Part shown: positions 19,284 through 27,895 of the stretch, piece after piece
How the letters are laid out: every line of letters begins with the position of its first letter
How positions within the stretch are numbered: the stretch's first letter is position 1
From: Calidifontibacillus oryziterrae
Lineage (GTDB): Bacteria; Bacillota; Bacilli; Bacillales; Bacillaceae_J
Length of the DNA: 64,000 bases
NCBI RefSeq assembly: GCF_000331575.1
Contig: NZ_ANOK01000006.1
Location: 1-64,000, forward strand
Direction: 5' to 3'
Program-made: the position numbers and the translations under genes
The notes under the pieces: model-generated
The model's input: only the letters and a program-made list of their open reading frames with translations
Told to the model about the DNA's origin: nothing
Database searches by the model: none

Positions 19284-19320
19284 AACCCCGCCTTTCGGTA
19301 AGGCGGGGTTAATTTCGTTT
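19284..19320 (+). terminator. Strong leader terminator in front of the Tad locus
   Basis: AACCCCGCCTT (19284-19294) and AAGGCGGGGTT (19300-19310) form a GC-rich 11-bp hairpin with loop TCGGT. It is followed by a modest T-rich tract. A weaker hairpin GTCAAAT/ATTTGAC (19248-19283) abuts it. The position between riboswitch and first gene makes it part of the expression platform, or a second checkpoint. Confidence 0.7.
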
Positions 19321-19336
19321 ATGGAGGTGAAATTCA

Positions 19337-19681
19337 ATGGAGCTCGTCAACCTTTCGAATGGAGTGATCATTGCTAAGGATGTAAAAGTGGCAAAAACTT
19401 TCTGGAAGCGATTTAAGGGTTTAATGTTTACAAAGGATCTCCAGAAAGGTTCAGCTCTATTAATTGAACCCTGCCAATCGGTCCATACGTTTTTCATGAG
19501 CTATGCCCTCGACATCTTGTTTGTAAATGAAGAGGGAAAAGTAGTAGCTGTTGAAGAACAAATGAAGCCTGGGAAAATCGGAAAAATTGTTAGAACTGCT
19601 AAGCAGGTAATCGAATTACCGGCAGGAACAATTCGAGCAACCAAGATAGAAGTGAACCAGGTAATCAAACTTAAAAATTAA
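19337..19681 (+). CDS. DUF192 protein, first gene of the Tad locus
   Basis: A 114-residue protein resembling the DUF192 family, with the typical core KRFKGLMF, ALLIEPCQSVHTFFM, ILFVNEEGKVV and VIELPAGTI segments. The family has a small beta-rich fold and no established biochemical role. It has no signal peptide here. TGGAGGTG lies 8 bases before the ATG. It lies between the riboswitch and the pilins, 15 bases from the first, so it is likely co-transcribed. A pilus-related role is inference. Confidence 0.85.
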   Translation: MELVNLSNGVIIAKDVKVAKTFWKRFKGLMFTKDLQKGSALLIEPCQSVHTFFMSYALDILFVNEEGKVVAVEEQMKPGKIGKIVRTAKQVIELPAGTIRATKIEVNQVIKLKN

Positions 19682-19696
19682 AAAGGAGCGATTGAA

Positions 19697-19885
19697 ATGT
19701 TAAACAAATTTAAAGGATTAGTAGTAGAGGAACAAGGACAAGGTATGACAGAGTACGGCTTAGTATTGGGAATTATTGCGGTAGCAGTTGTTGGTGTTCT
19801 AGCATTTTTACGTGAGGAAATACTAGAAATGTTCAATGGCGTCAAGGATGCCGTAACGAACCGCGATAGTACACCGACTACTTAA
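19697..19885 (+). CDS. Flp-type pilin 1
   Basis: A 62-residue class III (Flp/type IVc) prepilin. A short basic leader is followed by EEQGQG, then MTEYGLVLG, the usual cut site for a TadV-type prepilin peptidase (after Gly, with Glu at +3 and Tyr at +4). A hydrophobic helix (LGIIAVAVVGVLAFL) and a short polar tail complete it. AAAGGAG precedes the ATG. Nearly identical to the next gene. Confidence 0.93.
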   Translation: MLNKFKGLVVEEQGQGMTEYGLVLGIIAVAVVGVLAFLREEILEMFNGVKDAVTNRDSTPTT

Positions 19886-19940
19886 TTAATTGTCTTTCGA
19901 TTGAAATAGTTGAAATGAAATATTAAAAGGAGTGAGCGAA

Positions 19941-20129
19941 GTGGTAAATAAATTAAAAGGCTTAGTAATAGAGGAACAAGGACAAGGTATGACAGAATAT
20001 GGGTTAGTATTAGGAATAATTGCGGTAGCAGTTGTAGGCGTACTGGCATTTTTAAGAGAAGAAATTTTAGAAATGTTTAATGGCGTTAAAGATGCTGTAT
20101 CAAACAGAGATAGCACACCAACAACGTAA
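19941..20129 (+). CDS. Flp-type pilin 2 (near-identical copy)
   Basis: A 62-residue prepilin differing from pilin 1 at only four residues. The start is taken as GTG at 19941: it aligns with the ATG of pilin 1 and has AAAAGGAG eight bases upstream, while the in-frame GTG at 19932 overlaps that box. Codon choice differs at many silent positions, so the duplication is not recent or the protein is under strong constraint. Confidence 0.92.
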   Translation: MVNKLKGLVIEEQGQGMTEYGLVLGIIAVAVVGVLAFLREEILEMFNGVKDAVSNRDSTPTT

Positions 20130-20203
20130 TAGTTTAATAGCTGTTCGTTAGCACCTATATAATAAATAAGTAGATGGGTTTAACGAACCTAGGAGTGGTT
20201 CCT

Positions 20204-20380
20204 ATGGCAGAAATCATTAGAAAGCTACTAACAGAAGAACAAGGTCAAGGGACAACGGAATACGGCTTAATTTTAGGGATTATTTCGATAGCTGTGATCG
20301 GATTGTTAGGAGCGTTAAGCACTACAATCATCGAAATGTTCCAGAAGGCATTAACGGATCTTCAAAGCAGGCCGGATTAA
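20204..20380 (+). CDS. Flp-type pilin 3 (divergent)
   Basis: A 58-residue prepilin starting MAEIIRKLL, with cut site EEQGQG/TTEYGLILG and a hydrophobic helix. AGGAG at 20191-20195 supports ATG 20204 over the in-frame ATG 20174, which has no binding site. The tail differs from pilins 1 and 2, so it may be a minor pilin. Confidence 0.92.
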   Translation: MAEIIRKLLTEEQGQGTTEYGLILGIISIAVIGLLGALSTTIIEMFQKALTDLQSRPD

Positions 20381-20444
20381 TAATATTCCGCCTAAAAATA
20401 TGTCGCCTTTGATAAAAATGAAATCGAATTAGGTTACTAGTTTG

Positions 20445-20488
20445 AAAATGGCCTTACACCTTGCTACTAGAGTGTAGGGCCATTTTTA
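20445..20488 (+). terminator. Terminator between pilins and assembly genes
   Basis: AAAATGGCC with following TTACAC pairs with GTGTAGGGCCATTTTT, with one mismatch, and ends in five T residues. It lies 64 bases after the last pilin and 31 bases before tadV. Partial read-through would make pilin mRNA more abundant than that of the assembly machinery. Confidence 0.75.
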
Positions 20489-20518
20489 AAAACAATGAAG
20501 AATGAGCGAGGGATTACC

Positions 20519-21037
20519 ATGATTGTGAATGGAATCTTAATTATCGTACTACTAATTTGTATTGTTACAGATTTAAAAGAAAGAAAAATTTACAATAAAG
20601 TAATTTTTCCTGCGCTATTGCTAGCTTTTCTTTATCAGGCAATGACAGGAGGCTGGAATGGATTACAATCGGCTTTTTTTGGTTTTTTAGTAGGCCTCGG
20701 AGTGCTTTTGATTCCGTATCTGCTAGGAGGAATGGGAGCTGGGGATGTTAAGCTGTTAGCATTAATTGGCGCACTGAAAGGGACGGTTTTCGTCTTGAAT
20801 ACTGCTATTTATATGGCGCTAATTGGGGGTATAATTGCTCTATTTATCCTCCTATTCCGTAAGGGCGTAATAGAAAGAATAAAAGGTATTTTGTATTTCC
20901 TTCATGCGCGAAGATATGGTTTGAAAACACCAATACTGCTAAATAAGGAAGCATTAACTGCTACCTATCCTTATGGCTTAGCAATTGCCGGAGGTGCTTT
21001 TGTTAGTTTACTAGCAAAGGGGTGGATTATTTTATGA
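20519..21037 (+). CDS. tadV: TadV/CpaA-type prepilin peptidase
   Basis: A24-family aspartic peptidase that removes the leader from Flp pilins. From the ATG at 20519 (MIVNGILII) the product is 172 residues with several membrane helices. The two catalytic aspartates are seen in IVTDLKERKIYN and in the GAGDVKLL (GxGD) motif. The earlier in-frame ATG at 20495 has no ribosome binding site. It overlaps the next gene by four bases. Confidence 0.92.
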   Translation: MIVNGILIIVLLICIVTDLKERKIYNKVIFPALLLAFLYQAMTGGWNGLQSAFFGFLVGLGVLLIPYLLGGMGAGDVKLLALIGALKGTVFVLNTAIYMALIGGIIALFILLFRKGVIERIKGILYFLHARRYGLKTPILLNKEALTATYPYGLAIAGGAFVSLLAKGWIIL

Positions 21038-21417
21038 TAAAGAATGAAAATGGTCAATCAATTGTAGAAACTGCTCTACTATTACCAATTCTCTTATTGT
21101 TACTAGTTGGCATCTTTGATTTTGGTAGGATTCTTTATACTCAAGTACATTTGCAAATGGCTACACAGGAAACGGTGCGCTTAGGCGGCTTAGGGCGTGA
21201 TGATTCAGAAATAGTTATGTTTGCAAAGGATTATGTTCATGTCCAGGATCCAACACAATTGGTAGTATCTGTAATACCAAGACAATCATCACGGAAATCT
21301 GGTGACTATGTCACCGTCGAATTATCATATCCGATGACGTTTATAACGCCTTTCCTCGATAATATCTTACATTCACCATTTGAAATTACCGCAAATTCAA
21401 CGATTCGAGTTGAGTAA
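21034..21417 (+). CDS. tadE: TadE-like pilus assembly protein
   Basis: A 127-residue pseudopilin-like protein: NENGQSIVETALLLPILLLLLVGIFDFGR is the TadE signature of a Glu-containing motif before one membrane helix, followed by an extracellular beta-rich part. The ATG overlaps the tadV stop (ATGA) and has AAAGGGGTGG upstream. Confidence 0.9.
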   Translation: MIKNENGQSIVETALLLPILLLLLVGIFDFGRILYTQVHLQMATQETVRLGGLGRDDSEIVMFAKDYVHVQDPTQLVVSVIPRQSSRKSGDYVTVELSYPMTFITPFLDNILHSPFEITANSTIRVE

Positions 21418-21433
21418 ACGAGGTGGTAAATAC

Positions 21434-22351
21434 ATGATTAAAAAAGTAATGAAGCGATTTCATGAACAAAACGGAAATGCAATGGTTTTGGCCAGTTTAG
21501 CGATGATAGCTCTGTTAACGATGACAGGCTTAGTACTTGATGGTGGCAAGCTTTATATGACAAGAGCTCATTTGCAAAAGGTAGCAAATGCTGCTGCGTT
21601 ATCTGGTGCTCAAGAGCTTACAAATAATGAAGCGGCTGTTGGGAGTGTCGTTGAAAAAGTGCTTATTGACCATCAAGAAGAAGCAAGTCTAGATGAATTA
21701 AACATACAGATGGAAGATAAAGTTCGTGTTGAATTAAAAAAAGATGTTCCTTTAACATTTTCAAAGTTATTTGGTGTTGAACAAACTCCTGTTAAAGCGG
21801 AAGCAGCTGCCGAGCTAGGAGTAATGGGGCGCGCAATTGGAGCAGCCCCATTAGGGATTGATGACTCGATTCCACTTGAATATTTCAGAGAATACAAGCT
21901 AAAGGTAGATCAAACAGAAGTTGACCATGGCTATTTTGGAGTTTTGGCCTTAGGTGGTCCTGGAGCTAATATATACGAACAAAATTTAAGACATGGGTAT
22001 CAAGATGAAATAAACGTTGGTGATGTATTAGAAACACAAACCGGGAATATTGCCGGAAAAACACGCCAGGTTATTCAAGATCGGTTGAATGCATGCCCAT
22101 TACCTGGAGATTACACTCATCGTGATTGTTCAAGGGTGATATTGATACCAACATACACGCCCTATAATCATGAGCCTAATAAGCAATTGAAGGAAGTTAA
22201 GGTTACAGGATTTGCTTATTTTTATATAACAGAGCCAATGCATCCACATGATACTTCAATAACCGGAATGTTTATTGAACGAACTGGAACAGGATTTGAA
22301 GAACCAACGGCTAAAAATAAAGGTGCATTTGCAATCAGATTAACAGAATAA
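21434..22351 (+). CDS. TadG-like pilus assembly protein
   Basis: A 305-residue protein with a TadG-type N-terminus: FHEQNGNAMVLASLAMIALL, one membrane helix, then TGLVLDGGKLYMTRAHLQ and NAAALSGAQEL. The rest is predicted extracellular. ATG 21434 has GAGGTGG eight bases before it. It lacks the large von Willebrand domain of some TadG proteins. Confidence 0.87.
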   Translation: MIKKVMKRFHEQNGNAMVLASLAMIALLTMTGLVLDGGKLYMTRAHLQKVANAAALSGAQELTNNEAAVGSVVEKVLIDHQEEASLDELNIQMEDKVRVELKKDVPLTFSKLFGVEQTPVKAEAAAELGVMGRAIGAAPLGIDDSIPLEYFREYKLKVDQTEVDHGYFGVLALGGPGANIYEQNLRHGYQDEINVGDVLETQTGNIAGKTRQVIQDRLNACPLPGDYTHRDCSRVILIPTYTPYNHEPNKQLKEVKVTGFAYFYITEPMHPHDTSITGMFIERTGTGFEEPTAKNKGAFAIRLTE

Positions 22352-22395
22352 AAATACAATAAGAATGGTATGAAAAAAATCGGTAGGTGAAAATA

Positions 22396-23115
22396 ATGAG
22401 ATCAAAACTTATTTTAACGCTAGCTATTATTATGGGGCTAATTACAACATATTTATTTTACAGCTATACAAAAAAGCTAGATCAGCAAGTTGTAATGAAT
22501 GAAAGCGTTGTTGAGGTTGTTATAGCGTCTCAACCGTTAAAGGTTAATCAAAAGCTCTCAAGTGATATGTTCGAATATATTGCAGTTCCAGAGACTGGGC
22601 TTCATCCCCAGGCTATTAAAGACATTTCCGAGGTAGATGGAAAATTTATTACGGCAAATATAGAAAAAGGGGAAATTATCCTTTCTCATCGTTTGCAGGA
22701 TCAAAAGACTGAACAGCAATTTGTGTCACGCAAAGTAACCGAAGGGTATCGGGCAGTGTCGATCGGTGCCAACTTTGTCCAATCAGTATCAAACTTAATA
22801 GAACCGGAGGATTATGTGGACGTCATTTTCACTGAAGAGGTTAAAAATCCTGGCGAGCAAGAGAAAATGTTTGTATCGACACAATTATTACAGAAAGCAC
22901 GGGTACTTGCTGTTGGTAGAAGAATGCTTGAGTCCGTACCTGGAGAGGAGTATGTGGAATATAGCTCGGTTACGCTTGAGCTCTCCCCTGACGATGCAGT
23001 CAAGGTGGTGAACGCCTCTCAAAAGGGAACGCTACAATTTACACTTCATTCTAGAGTAAAACCACCAGAGGAGGTGGGAACAAATGGAAGTGAACAACCT
23101 TCAGCCGGAAATTAA
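22396..23115 (+). CDS. cpaB: CpaB/RcpC-like Flp pilus assembly protein
   Basis: A 239-residue protein with an N-terminal membrane helix and a SAF-type domain (VEVVIASQPLKVNQKLSSDMF) as in CpaB/RcpC. Later segments GYRAVSIGANFVQSVSNLIEPEDYVDVIF fit the family. In Gram-negative bacteria it works with a secretin; none is encoded here, as expected for a Gram-positive cell. The start is ATG 22396 after GGTAGGTG. It overlaps cpaE by 32 bases. Confidence 0.88.
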   Translation: MRSKLILTLAIIMGLITTYLFYSYTKKLDQQVVMNESVVEVVIASQPLKVNQKLSSDMFEYIAVPETGLHPQAIKDISEVDGKFITANIEKGEIILSHRLQDQKTEQQFVSRKVTEGYRAVSIGANFVQSVSNLIEPEDYVDVIFTEEVKNPGEQEKMFVSTQLLQKARVLAVGRRMLESVPGEEYVEYSSVTLELSPDDAVKVVNASQKGTLQFTLHSRVKPPEEVGTNGSEQPSAGN

Positions 23116-23932
23116 CAAAGCTAAACGAGGTGAAATGATCGCAGTTTGTAGTGCAAAAGGTGGAGTTGGGAAAACATTATTGAGTGTAAATCTCGCCGTA
23201 TCGTTATCGAAAAAAAACATACAAGTGACATTGGTCGATGGAGATTTTCAATTTGGTGATGTAAGTATTGCGATGGATTTACACACTACCTTTAGCATAA
23301 AGGATGTTATTGAAGAAATCAGTCATCTCGATCAATTTAGCTTGGCCAATTTTTTGAATCGTCATGAAAGTGGTGTAAAGGTACTAGCTGCTCCAGAACG
23401 CCCTGAGCATGCTGACCTTATTACGCCAGCGATCATAAATAAAGTCATTGATTTATTATTAATCCAAAACGATTATGTCGTTGTTGATACTGGTGTAGGG
23501 TTGCAAGACAAGAGCCTTACTATTATTGAAAAAGCCGACCAAATAATCGTTGTGACAAATTTGGAGATGACTACATTAAAGAATACAAAGTTAATGTTAG
23601 AGACCCTTGACATTCTTGGAATGCGCGACAAGGTTCAGGTCGTTATCAATCGTTCCACCATGGAAAGTGTGATAGAGGCAACAGATGTTCCTGATATTTT
23701 AGGAGAAGAAAATCCTATCTATATCCCTAATGATTTTCAAACGGCGTCACAGTCATTAAATATCGGTGTTCCATTTGTTAGCAATCAAGGGAAAACTGAA
23801 ATTGCCAAGGCTGTATACAAAATGGCAGAACAGCTTTCAAGCAGAAGGGAAATTACAATGTTTAAACCCAAAAGCCCTTCAATCTTTACTAAGTTTCTCT
23901 CTAAAGCAAAACGGACAAAGGAGGGGATCTAA
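23084..23932 (+). CDS. cpaE: CpaE/TadZ-like ParA-family ATPase
   Basis: A 282-residue MinD/ParA ATPase with deviant Walker A CSAKGGVGKT (residues 22-31), a VDGDFQFGDVSIAMDL switch region and VVVDTGVG. It resembles TadZ/CpaE, which places the pilus machine in the cell, but lacks the N-terminal receiver-like domain of the longer forms. GAGGAGG precedes the ATG, inside the end of cpaB. Confidence 0.9.
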   Translation: MEVNNLQPEINKAKRGEMIAVCSAKGGVGKTLLSVNLAVSLSKKNIQVTLVDGDFQFGDVSIAMDLHTTFSIKDVIEEISHLDQFSLANFLNRHESGVKVLAAPERPEHADLITPAIINKVIDLLLIQNDYVVVDTGVGLQDKSLTIIEKADQIIVVTNLEMTTLKNTKLMLETLDILGMRDKVQVVINRSTMESVIEATDVPDILGEENPIYIPNDFQTASQSLNIGVPFVSNQGKTEIAKAVYKMAEQLSSRREITMFKPKSPSIFTKFLSKAKRTKEGI

Positions 23933-23934
23933 GG

Positions 23935-25371
23935 ATGAGCTTACTTGAAAAAATTCAAGCAAAATCAAAGGAACTGGAAGAGAAGAGTCCTAGTTTAGTT
24001 GAAGAAGAAGTAAAGGATGTAAAACCATATAAGCGTGATTTAGTTTCGTCGTTCCGAGAGGCACGTACAATAGAAGCGAAACCAAGTGTAAAACGAAATG
24101 AAAGAAAGCCGGTCAATAAACATCAAGAGCTTAAAAATCTTTTACACAAAAAAATATTAAATGATCTCCAAACAGTGGATATAGCAGAAATTGTACCGAA
24201 AATAGATGAAATGGCAATCGAAATTATTAAAGATGATGAATCGTTCCGTGGGAAAATAGACCGTAAGAAGGTTGTCGAAGAATTAATCAATGACTTAACA
24301 GGCTTTGGGCCAATTAATCCACTCTTACTTGATCCCGATATAACAGAGGTGATGGTTAACGGCGCTAGTCAAGTTTATGTTGAAAAAAAAGGAAAGATCT
24401 TCTTAACAGAAGTCGTATTTAGAGATGACGAGCATGTTATGAATGTAATTGAAAAAATCGTTGCCCCGATTGGAAGAAGAATTGATGAATCTAGCCCAAT
24501 GGTAGATGCGAGATTACCAGATGGCTCGCGGGTAAATGCAATTATTCCACCCCTCGCCTTAAACGGGCCAACGATTACGATACGGAAATTCTCACCAGAT
24601 CCTTTCGATATCGAGGACTTAATAAATTTTGGAACGTTATCACAAGAAATGGCGACTTTTTTAGAGGCTTGTGTAAAAGCTAGGTTAAATATCTTTGTTA
24701 GTGGCGGTACCGGTTCTGGTAAAACAACAACCCTAAACGTTTTGTCAAATTTCATTCCGTATGATGAACGTATTATCACAATTGAGGATTCAGCGGAATT
24801 ACAGCTTGGACAAGAACATGTTATATCCTTGGAAGCGAGACCAGCCAATATAGAAGGAAAAGGTTCGATTACTATTCGTGACTTAGTGAAAAACTCACTG
24901 AGGATGAGACCTGACCGTATTGTGATCGGTGAGGTTCGGAGTGGTGAAGCATTAGATATGCTTCAAGCAATGAATACTGGTCATGACGGTTCACTTGCAA
25001 CAGGTCACTCCAATAGCCCACGTGATATGATTTCTCGCCTTGAAACAATGGTTCTTCTCGCTGGCGTTGATCTCCCTATCAGGGCAATTCGTGAACAAAT
25101 TTCTGGCGCGATTGATTTGATTATTCAGCAATCAAGGTTAAAGGATGGGAGTCGTAAAATTGTAAATATTACTGAAGTTCAAGGATTAGAAGGTGATGTA
25201 ATTGTTCTTCAGGATATTTTTACGTATAAGCAAGAAGGTATAGATGCTGAAGGAAAGGTCATTGGCAAATTAGTTCCGACAGGCGTTCGCCCGAAATTTT
25301 ATGAAAGATTAGAAAGCTCAGGTATTCATATTCCTGCTAGTGTGTTCATTGATCGAGAGGAGTGGACATAA
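23935..25371 (+). CDS. cpaF: CpaF/TadA pilus assembly ATPase
   Basis: Secretion ATPase of the GspE/VirB11 superfamily that powers Flp pilus assembly. Its 478 residues contain an N-terminal helical region, Walker A GGTGSGKTTT near residue 256, an Asp box, the Walker B region RPDRIVIGEVRSGEALD and the His box TGHDGSLATGHSNS. It starts two bases after cpaE and its stop overlaps the tadB start (TAATG). Confidence 0.95.
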   Translation: MSLLEKIQAKSKELEEKSPSLVEEEVKDVKPYKRDLVSSFREARTIEAKPSVKRNERKPVNKHQELKNLLHKKILNDLQTVDIAEIVPKIDEMAIEIIKDDESFRGKIDRKKVVEELINDLTGFGPINPLLLDPDITEVMVNGASQVYVEKKGKIFLTEVVFRDDEHVMNVIEKIVAPIGRRIDESSPMVDARLPDGSRVNAIIPPLALNGPTITIRKFSPDPFDIEDLINFGTLSQEMATFLEACVKARLNIFVSGGTGSGKTTTLNVLSNFIPYDERIITIEDSAELQLGQEHVISLEARPANIEGKGSITIRDLVKNSLRMRPDRIVIGEVRSGEALDMLQAMNTGHDGSLATGHSNSPRDMISRLETMVLLAGVDLPIRAIREQISGAIDLIIQQSRLKDGSRKIVNITEVQGLEGDVIVLQDIFTYKQEGIDAEGKVIGKLVPTGVRPKFYERLESSGIHIPASVFIDREEWT

Positions 25372-26333
25372 TGGAGTGGGTTTTGCTAGTTTTCGTTATG
25401 TTTACATCTTTTTTATTTTTTATTGCGATCCTGCAGATTCTTTTTTTATCAAATCGACGAATGGAAAAAAGAATGAAACGATATTTGGAAGTACCAAATC
25501 GAAAAATGCTCGATCCAAAAAAATTCAATTTGATTTTGCAGCTTCAGCTTACAAAACAAAAAGTGCGAAAGAAAATGTTAACAAAAGGAAAGACAGAAAA
25601 ATTAGAGGCTTTGCTAAAAAGAGCTGGAGTACCGCTTAAACCTGAAGAATATATAATGTTTCAATGGATCATGATGGGACTCATAGGAGGGGTATTATTT
25701 TTACTATCAGGGAAGGGACTATTTTTAATTGTTGGTTTTTTCTTAGGGTTCATGATACCACGCTGGTGGCTAAACAAAAAGCAGCGTGATCGTGTTCGCA
25801 GCTTTAATGATGGCTTAGCAGACACAATTACAACTATTGTTGGTTCATTACGGGCAGGATTTAGCTTTCCCCAAGCATTAAAAACTGTAGTTGAGGAAGC
25901 TCATTCACCGATTAAAGAGGAAATTGAACAAGTGGTAAAAGAAATGCAATATGGAACAAGCATGGAGGATGCTCTTCTAGATTTGAAGGAGCGGATGCCT
26001 AGTGAGGACTTGGATTTAATGATTCAAGCAATTTTAATCCAAAGACAAGTGGGTGGGAATTTAGCGACTGTACTAGATAAAATTGTTCAAACTATTCGCG
26101 ATCGAACTAGAATCGAAAGGCAAATCCATACATTAACAGCACAAGGCCGGCTATCGGGCATTGTGATTGGTTTACTACCAATCATCCTAGGTTTCGTTAT
26201 TTATTTGATTGAGCCAGGCTATATTGGCCCACTTTTTGAACATCCTATTGGTCTTTTGATGGTTGGTGGTGGGGCTATTTCAGGTATTGTAGGGTTTATC
26301 ATGATCAAAAAGCTTACAACGATTGAGGTGTAA
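25371..26333 (+). CDS. tadB: TadB-like inner membrane platform protein
   Basis: A 320-residue type II secretion F-like protein. An N-terminal helix, a cytoplasmic segment, two adjacent helices (IMMGLIGGVLFLL; FLIVGFFLGFMIPRWW), the T2SSF domain (GLADTITTIVGSLRAGFSFPQAL) and two C-terminal helices can be seen. The ATG shares its A with the cpaF stop; GAGGAG lies 9 bases upstream. Confidence 0.92.
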   Translation: MEWVLLVFVMFTSFLFFIAILQILFLSNRRMEKRMKRYLEVPNRKMLDPKKFNLILQLQLTKQKVRKKMLTKGKTEKLEALLKRAGVPLKPEEYIMFQWIMMGLIGGVLFLLSGKGLFLIVGFFLGFMIPRWWLNKKQRDRVRSFNDGLADTITTIVGSLRAGFSFPQALKTVVEEAHSPIKEEIEQVVKEMQYGTSMEDALLDLKERMPSEDLDLMIQAILIQRQVGGNLATVLDKIVQTIRDRTRIERQIHTLTAQGRLSGIVIGLLPIILGFVIYLIEPGYIGPLFEHPIGLLMVGGGAISGIVGFIMIKKLTTIEV

Positions 26334-26336
26334 CCA

Positions 26337-27263
26337 ATGTTGTATTTTACCTTTTTTTGTACCATCACTTTACTTATTTACTTTTTGTTTGTATTACGAA
26401 GTGAAGTAAGGGAAAAACTGCGGCGAAGAGTTGCTGTATTTTTAAATCATGGGAACGACGAAGGAAATGTAATAACCAAAGCAGAGAAACACCAGGGAGA
26501 AACGTTGGCACAACGGGTAATTTTACCTTATTGGCTTGAGTTTAAGCGCAGCTTTAAACGGAGAATGCCTGGGGAAAAAGAAGCAAAGCTTGAGATTAAG
26601 TTATTACAAGCAGGTAATCCATTTGGAATGACTCCAGTTGAGTTTCGGTTACTACAAATAGCACTATTTTTGACAATGCCATTTTTGTTTGGTGGCTATG
26701 GGTTTTTGCTAAAGGCAAATGTTGTCGGCATTGTAATGTTTGTTCTTTTAGGGATTATAACAGCAATTTACCTTCCACATTTTTATATTCAATTAAAAAC
26801 GAAGGCAAGGAACAAATTAGCATTACGTGAACTTCCTGATGTTCTTGATTTGTTAACCGTAAGTCTAGAGGCAGGTTTGGGATTTGATTCTGCTCTCGGC
26901 AAGGTGGTTTCCAAAAAAGATGGCGTCCTTTCGAGTGAATTTCAGCGATGTTTAGAAGAAATTCGCTTAGGAAAAACAAGACGTGAAGCATTACGAGGTG
27001 TTCGTGAGCGCCTAAAGGTTGAAGAAATTAGTGTTTTAATAAGTAGCATTTTGCAGGCGGAAAAGCTAGGGATAGGTATGGTTCAAGTGTTACGAATCCA
27101 ATCTGCTGAAGTGCGTGAGCAACGGAAGCAACGTGCTGAAGAAGAAGCAATGAAGGCTCCGATCAAAATGTTGTTTCCACTTGTCTTGTTTATCTTCCCA
27201 AGTCTTTTTATCGTTTTACTTGGACCAGCTGTAATTGAGTTTTTATTGACGTTTCAGGATTAG
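26337..27263 (+). CDS. tadC: TadC-like inner membrane platform protein
   Basis: A 308-residue paralog of TadB with the same layout; its T2SSF domain includes ELPDVLDLLTVSLEAGLGFDSAL and a C-terminal helix pair. It closes the Tad locus, three bases after tadB. No clear terminator follows within 85 bases. Confidence 0.92.
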   Translation: MLYFTFFCTITLLIYFLFVLRSEVREKLRRRVAVFLNHGNDEGNVITKAEKHQGETLAQRVILPYWLEFKRSFKRRMPGEKEAKLEIKLLQAGNPFGMTPVEFRLLQIALFLTMPFLFGGYGFLLKANVVGIVMFVLLGIITAIYLPHFYIQLKTKARNKLALRELPDVLDLLTVSLEAGLGFDSALGKVVSKKDGVLSSEFQRCLEEIRLGKTRREALRGVRERLKVEEISVLISSILQAEKLGIGMVQVLRIQSAEVREQRKQRAEEEAMKAPIKMLFPLVLFIFPSLFIVLLGPAVIEFLLTFQD

Positions 27264-27348
27264 TCACGTAAAAGCCTCATAATTGCCGAAAACTGTGAAT
27301 ATATTTTACAAGGTAAATATTAAATTCGGAATGGGGGCTTGAACGGGA

Positions 27349-27774
27349 GTGCAATTTTATTATGGTCAACAAATGCCTCTACGCCTTTTAGACGAGGCCG
27401 AGTTTTGGAAGCATCAGGAGGAGGAACATACAGTTGTTATTCGTGAATTAGTAAAAAATTTGGAGAAACCTTATGTAGATGCATTAAAAAATTGGGAAAA
27501 GGCATTAAGTGACACACATCAACACGTCGTGCGTTTTATTGAAACGGTGACGAGGTCTGGAAATGTAGTTACACCTTCACTTCACCAGGATGTACTACAA
27601 TTAATAAACTTTTGTTTGCAACAAAGCTTGAAATTTATTGAGTTATGCAGACAAATACGGGATGAAAGTAATGTCATTCAAAATAATTTGACTGCTAAAG
27701 TTGTACTCAATCATATTATTCGAGAATCTGAGTATTTCATTGGCATAGCTCAAACGATTTTATATCAAAAATAG
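27349..27774 (+). CDS. DUF2935-like helical protein
   Basis: A 141-residue, mostly helical protein. The EFWKHQEEEHTVVIRELV stretch and later spaced His/Glu residues recall the four-helix-bundle DUF2935/hemerythrin-like proteins of bacilli, but only about half the usual length is present. The start is GTG 27349; GGGGG lies 12 bases upstream, and ATG 27373 is an alternative. It lies 85 bases after tadC and may be read from it. Function unknown. Confidence 0.6.
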   Translation: MQFYYGQQMPLRLLDEAEFWKHQEEEHTVVIRELVKNLEKPYVDALKNWEKALSDTHQHVVRFIETVTRSGNVVTPSLHQDVLQLINFCLQQSLKFIELCRQIRDESNVIQNNLTAKVVLNHIIRESEYFIGIAQTILYQK

Positions 27775-27805
27775 CTGTCCGCCTTATGGCTGACAGTTTT
27801 TTTTC
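27775..27805 (+). terminator. Terminator after the DUF2935-like gene
   Basis: CTGTC and GCC pair with GGC and GACAG (one bulge on each side) around TTAT, followed by eight T residues. It may also end the whole Tad transcript. Confidence 0.85.
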
Positions 27806-27895
27806 GTTTTTAGCTGTTGGGGGAAATTACGTAATTTTCTAATGAGTAAATTTGATGTAACATAGAGAATAATAATTTGAAAATGGGGTGGAATG

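Noticed and set aside
19932-19940. GTG 19932 as start of pilin 2
   Set aside because: It overlaps AAAAGGAG; GTG 19941 aligns with the ATG of pilin 1 and gives equal length.
24375-24848. 157-codon minus-strand ORF inside cpaF
   Set aside because: It lies opposite the Walker A region of CpaF; Ser/Thr-rich shadow with no recognisable domain.
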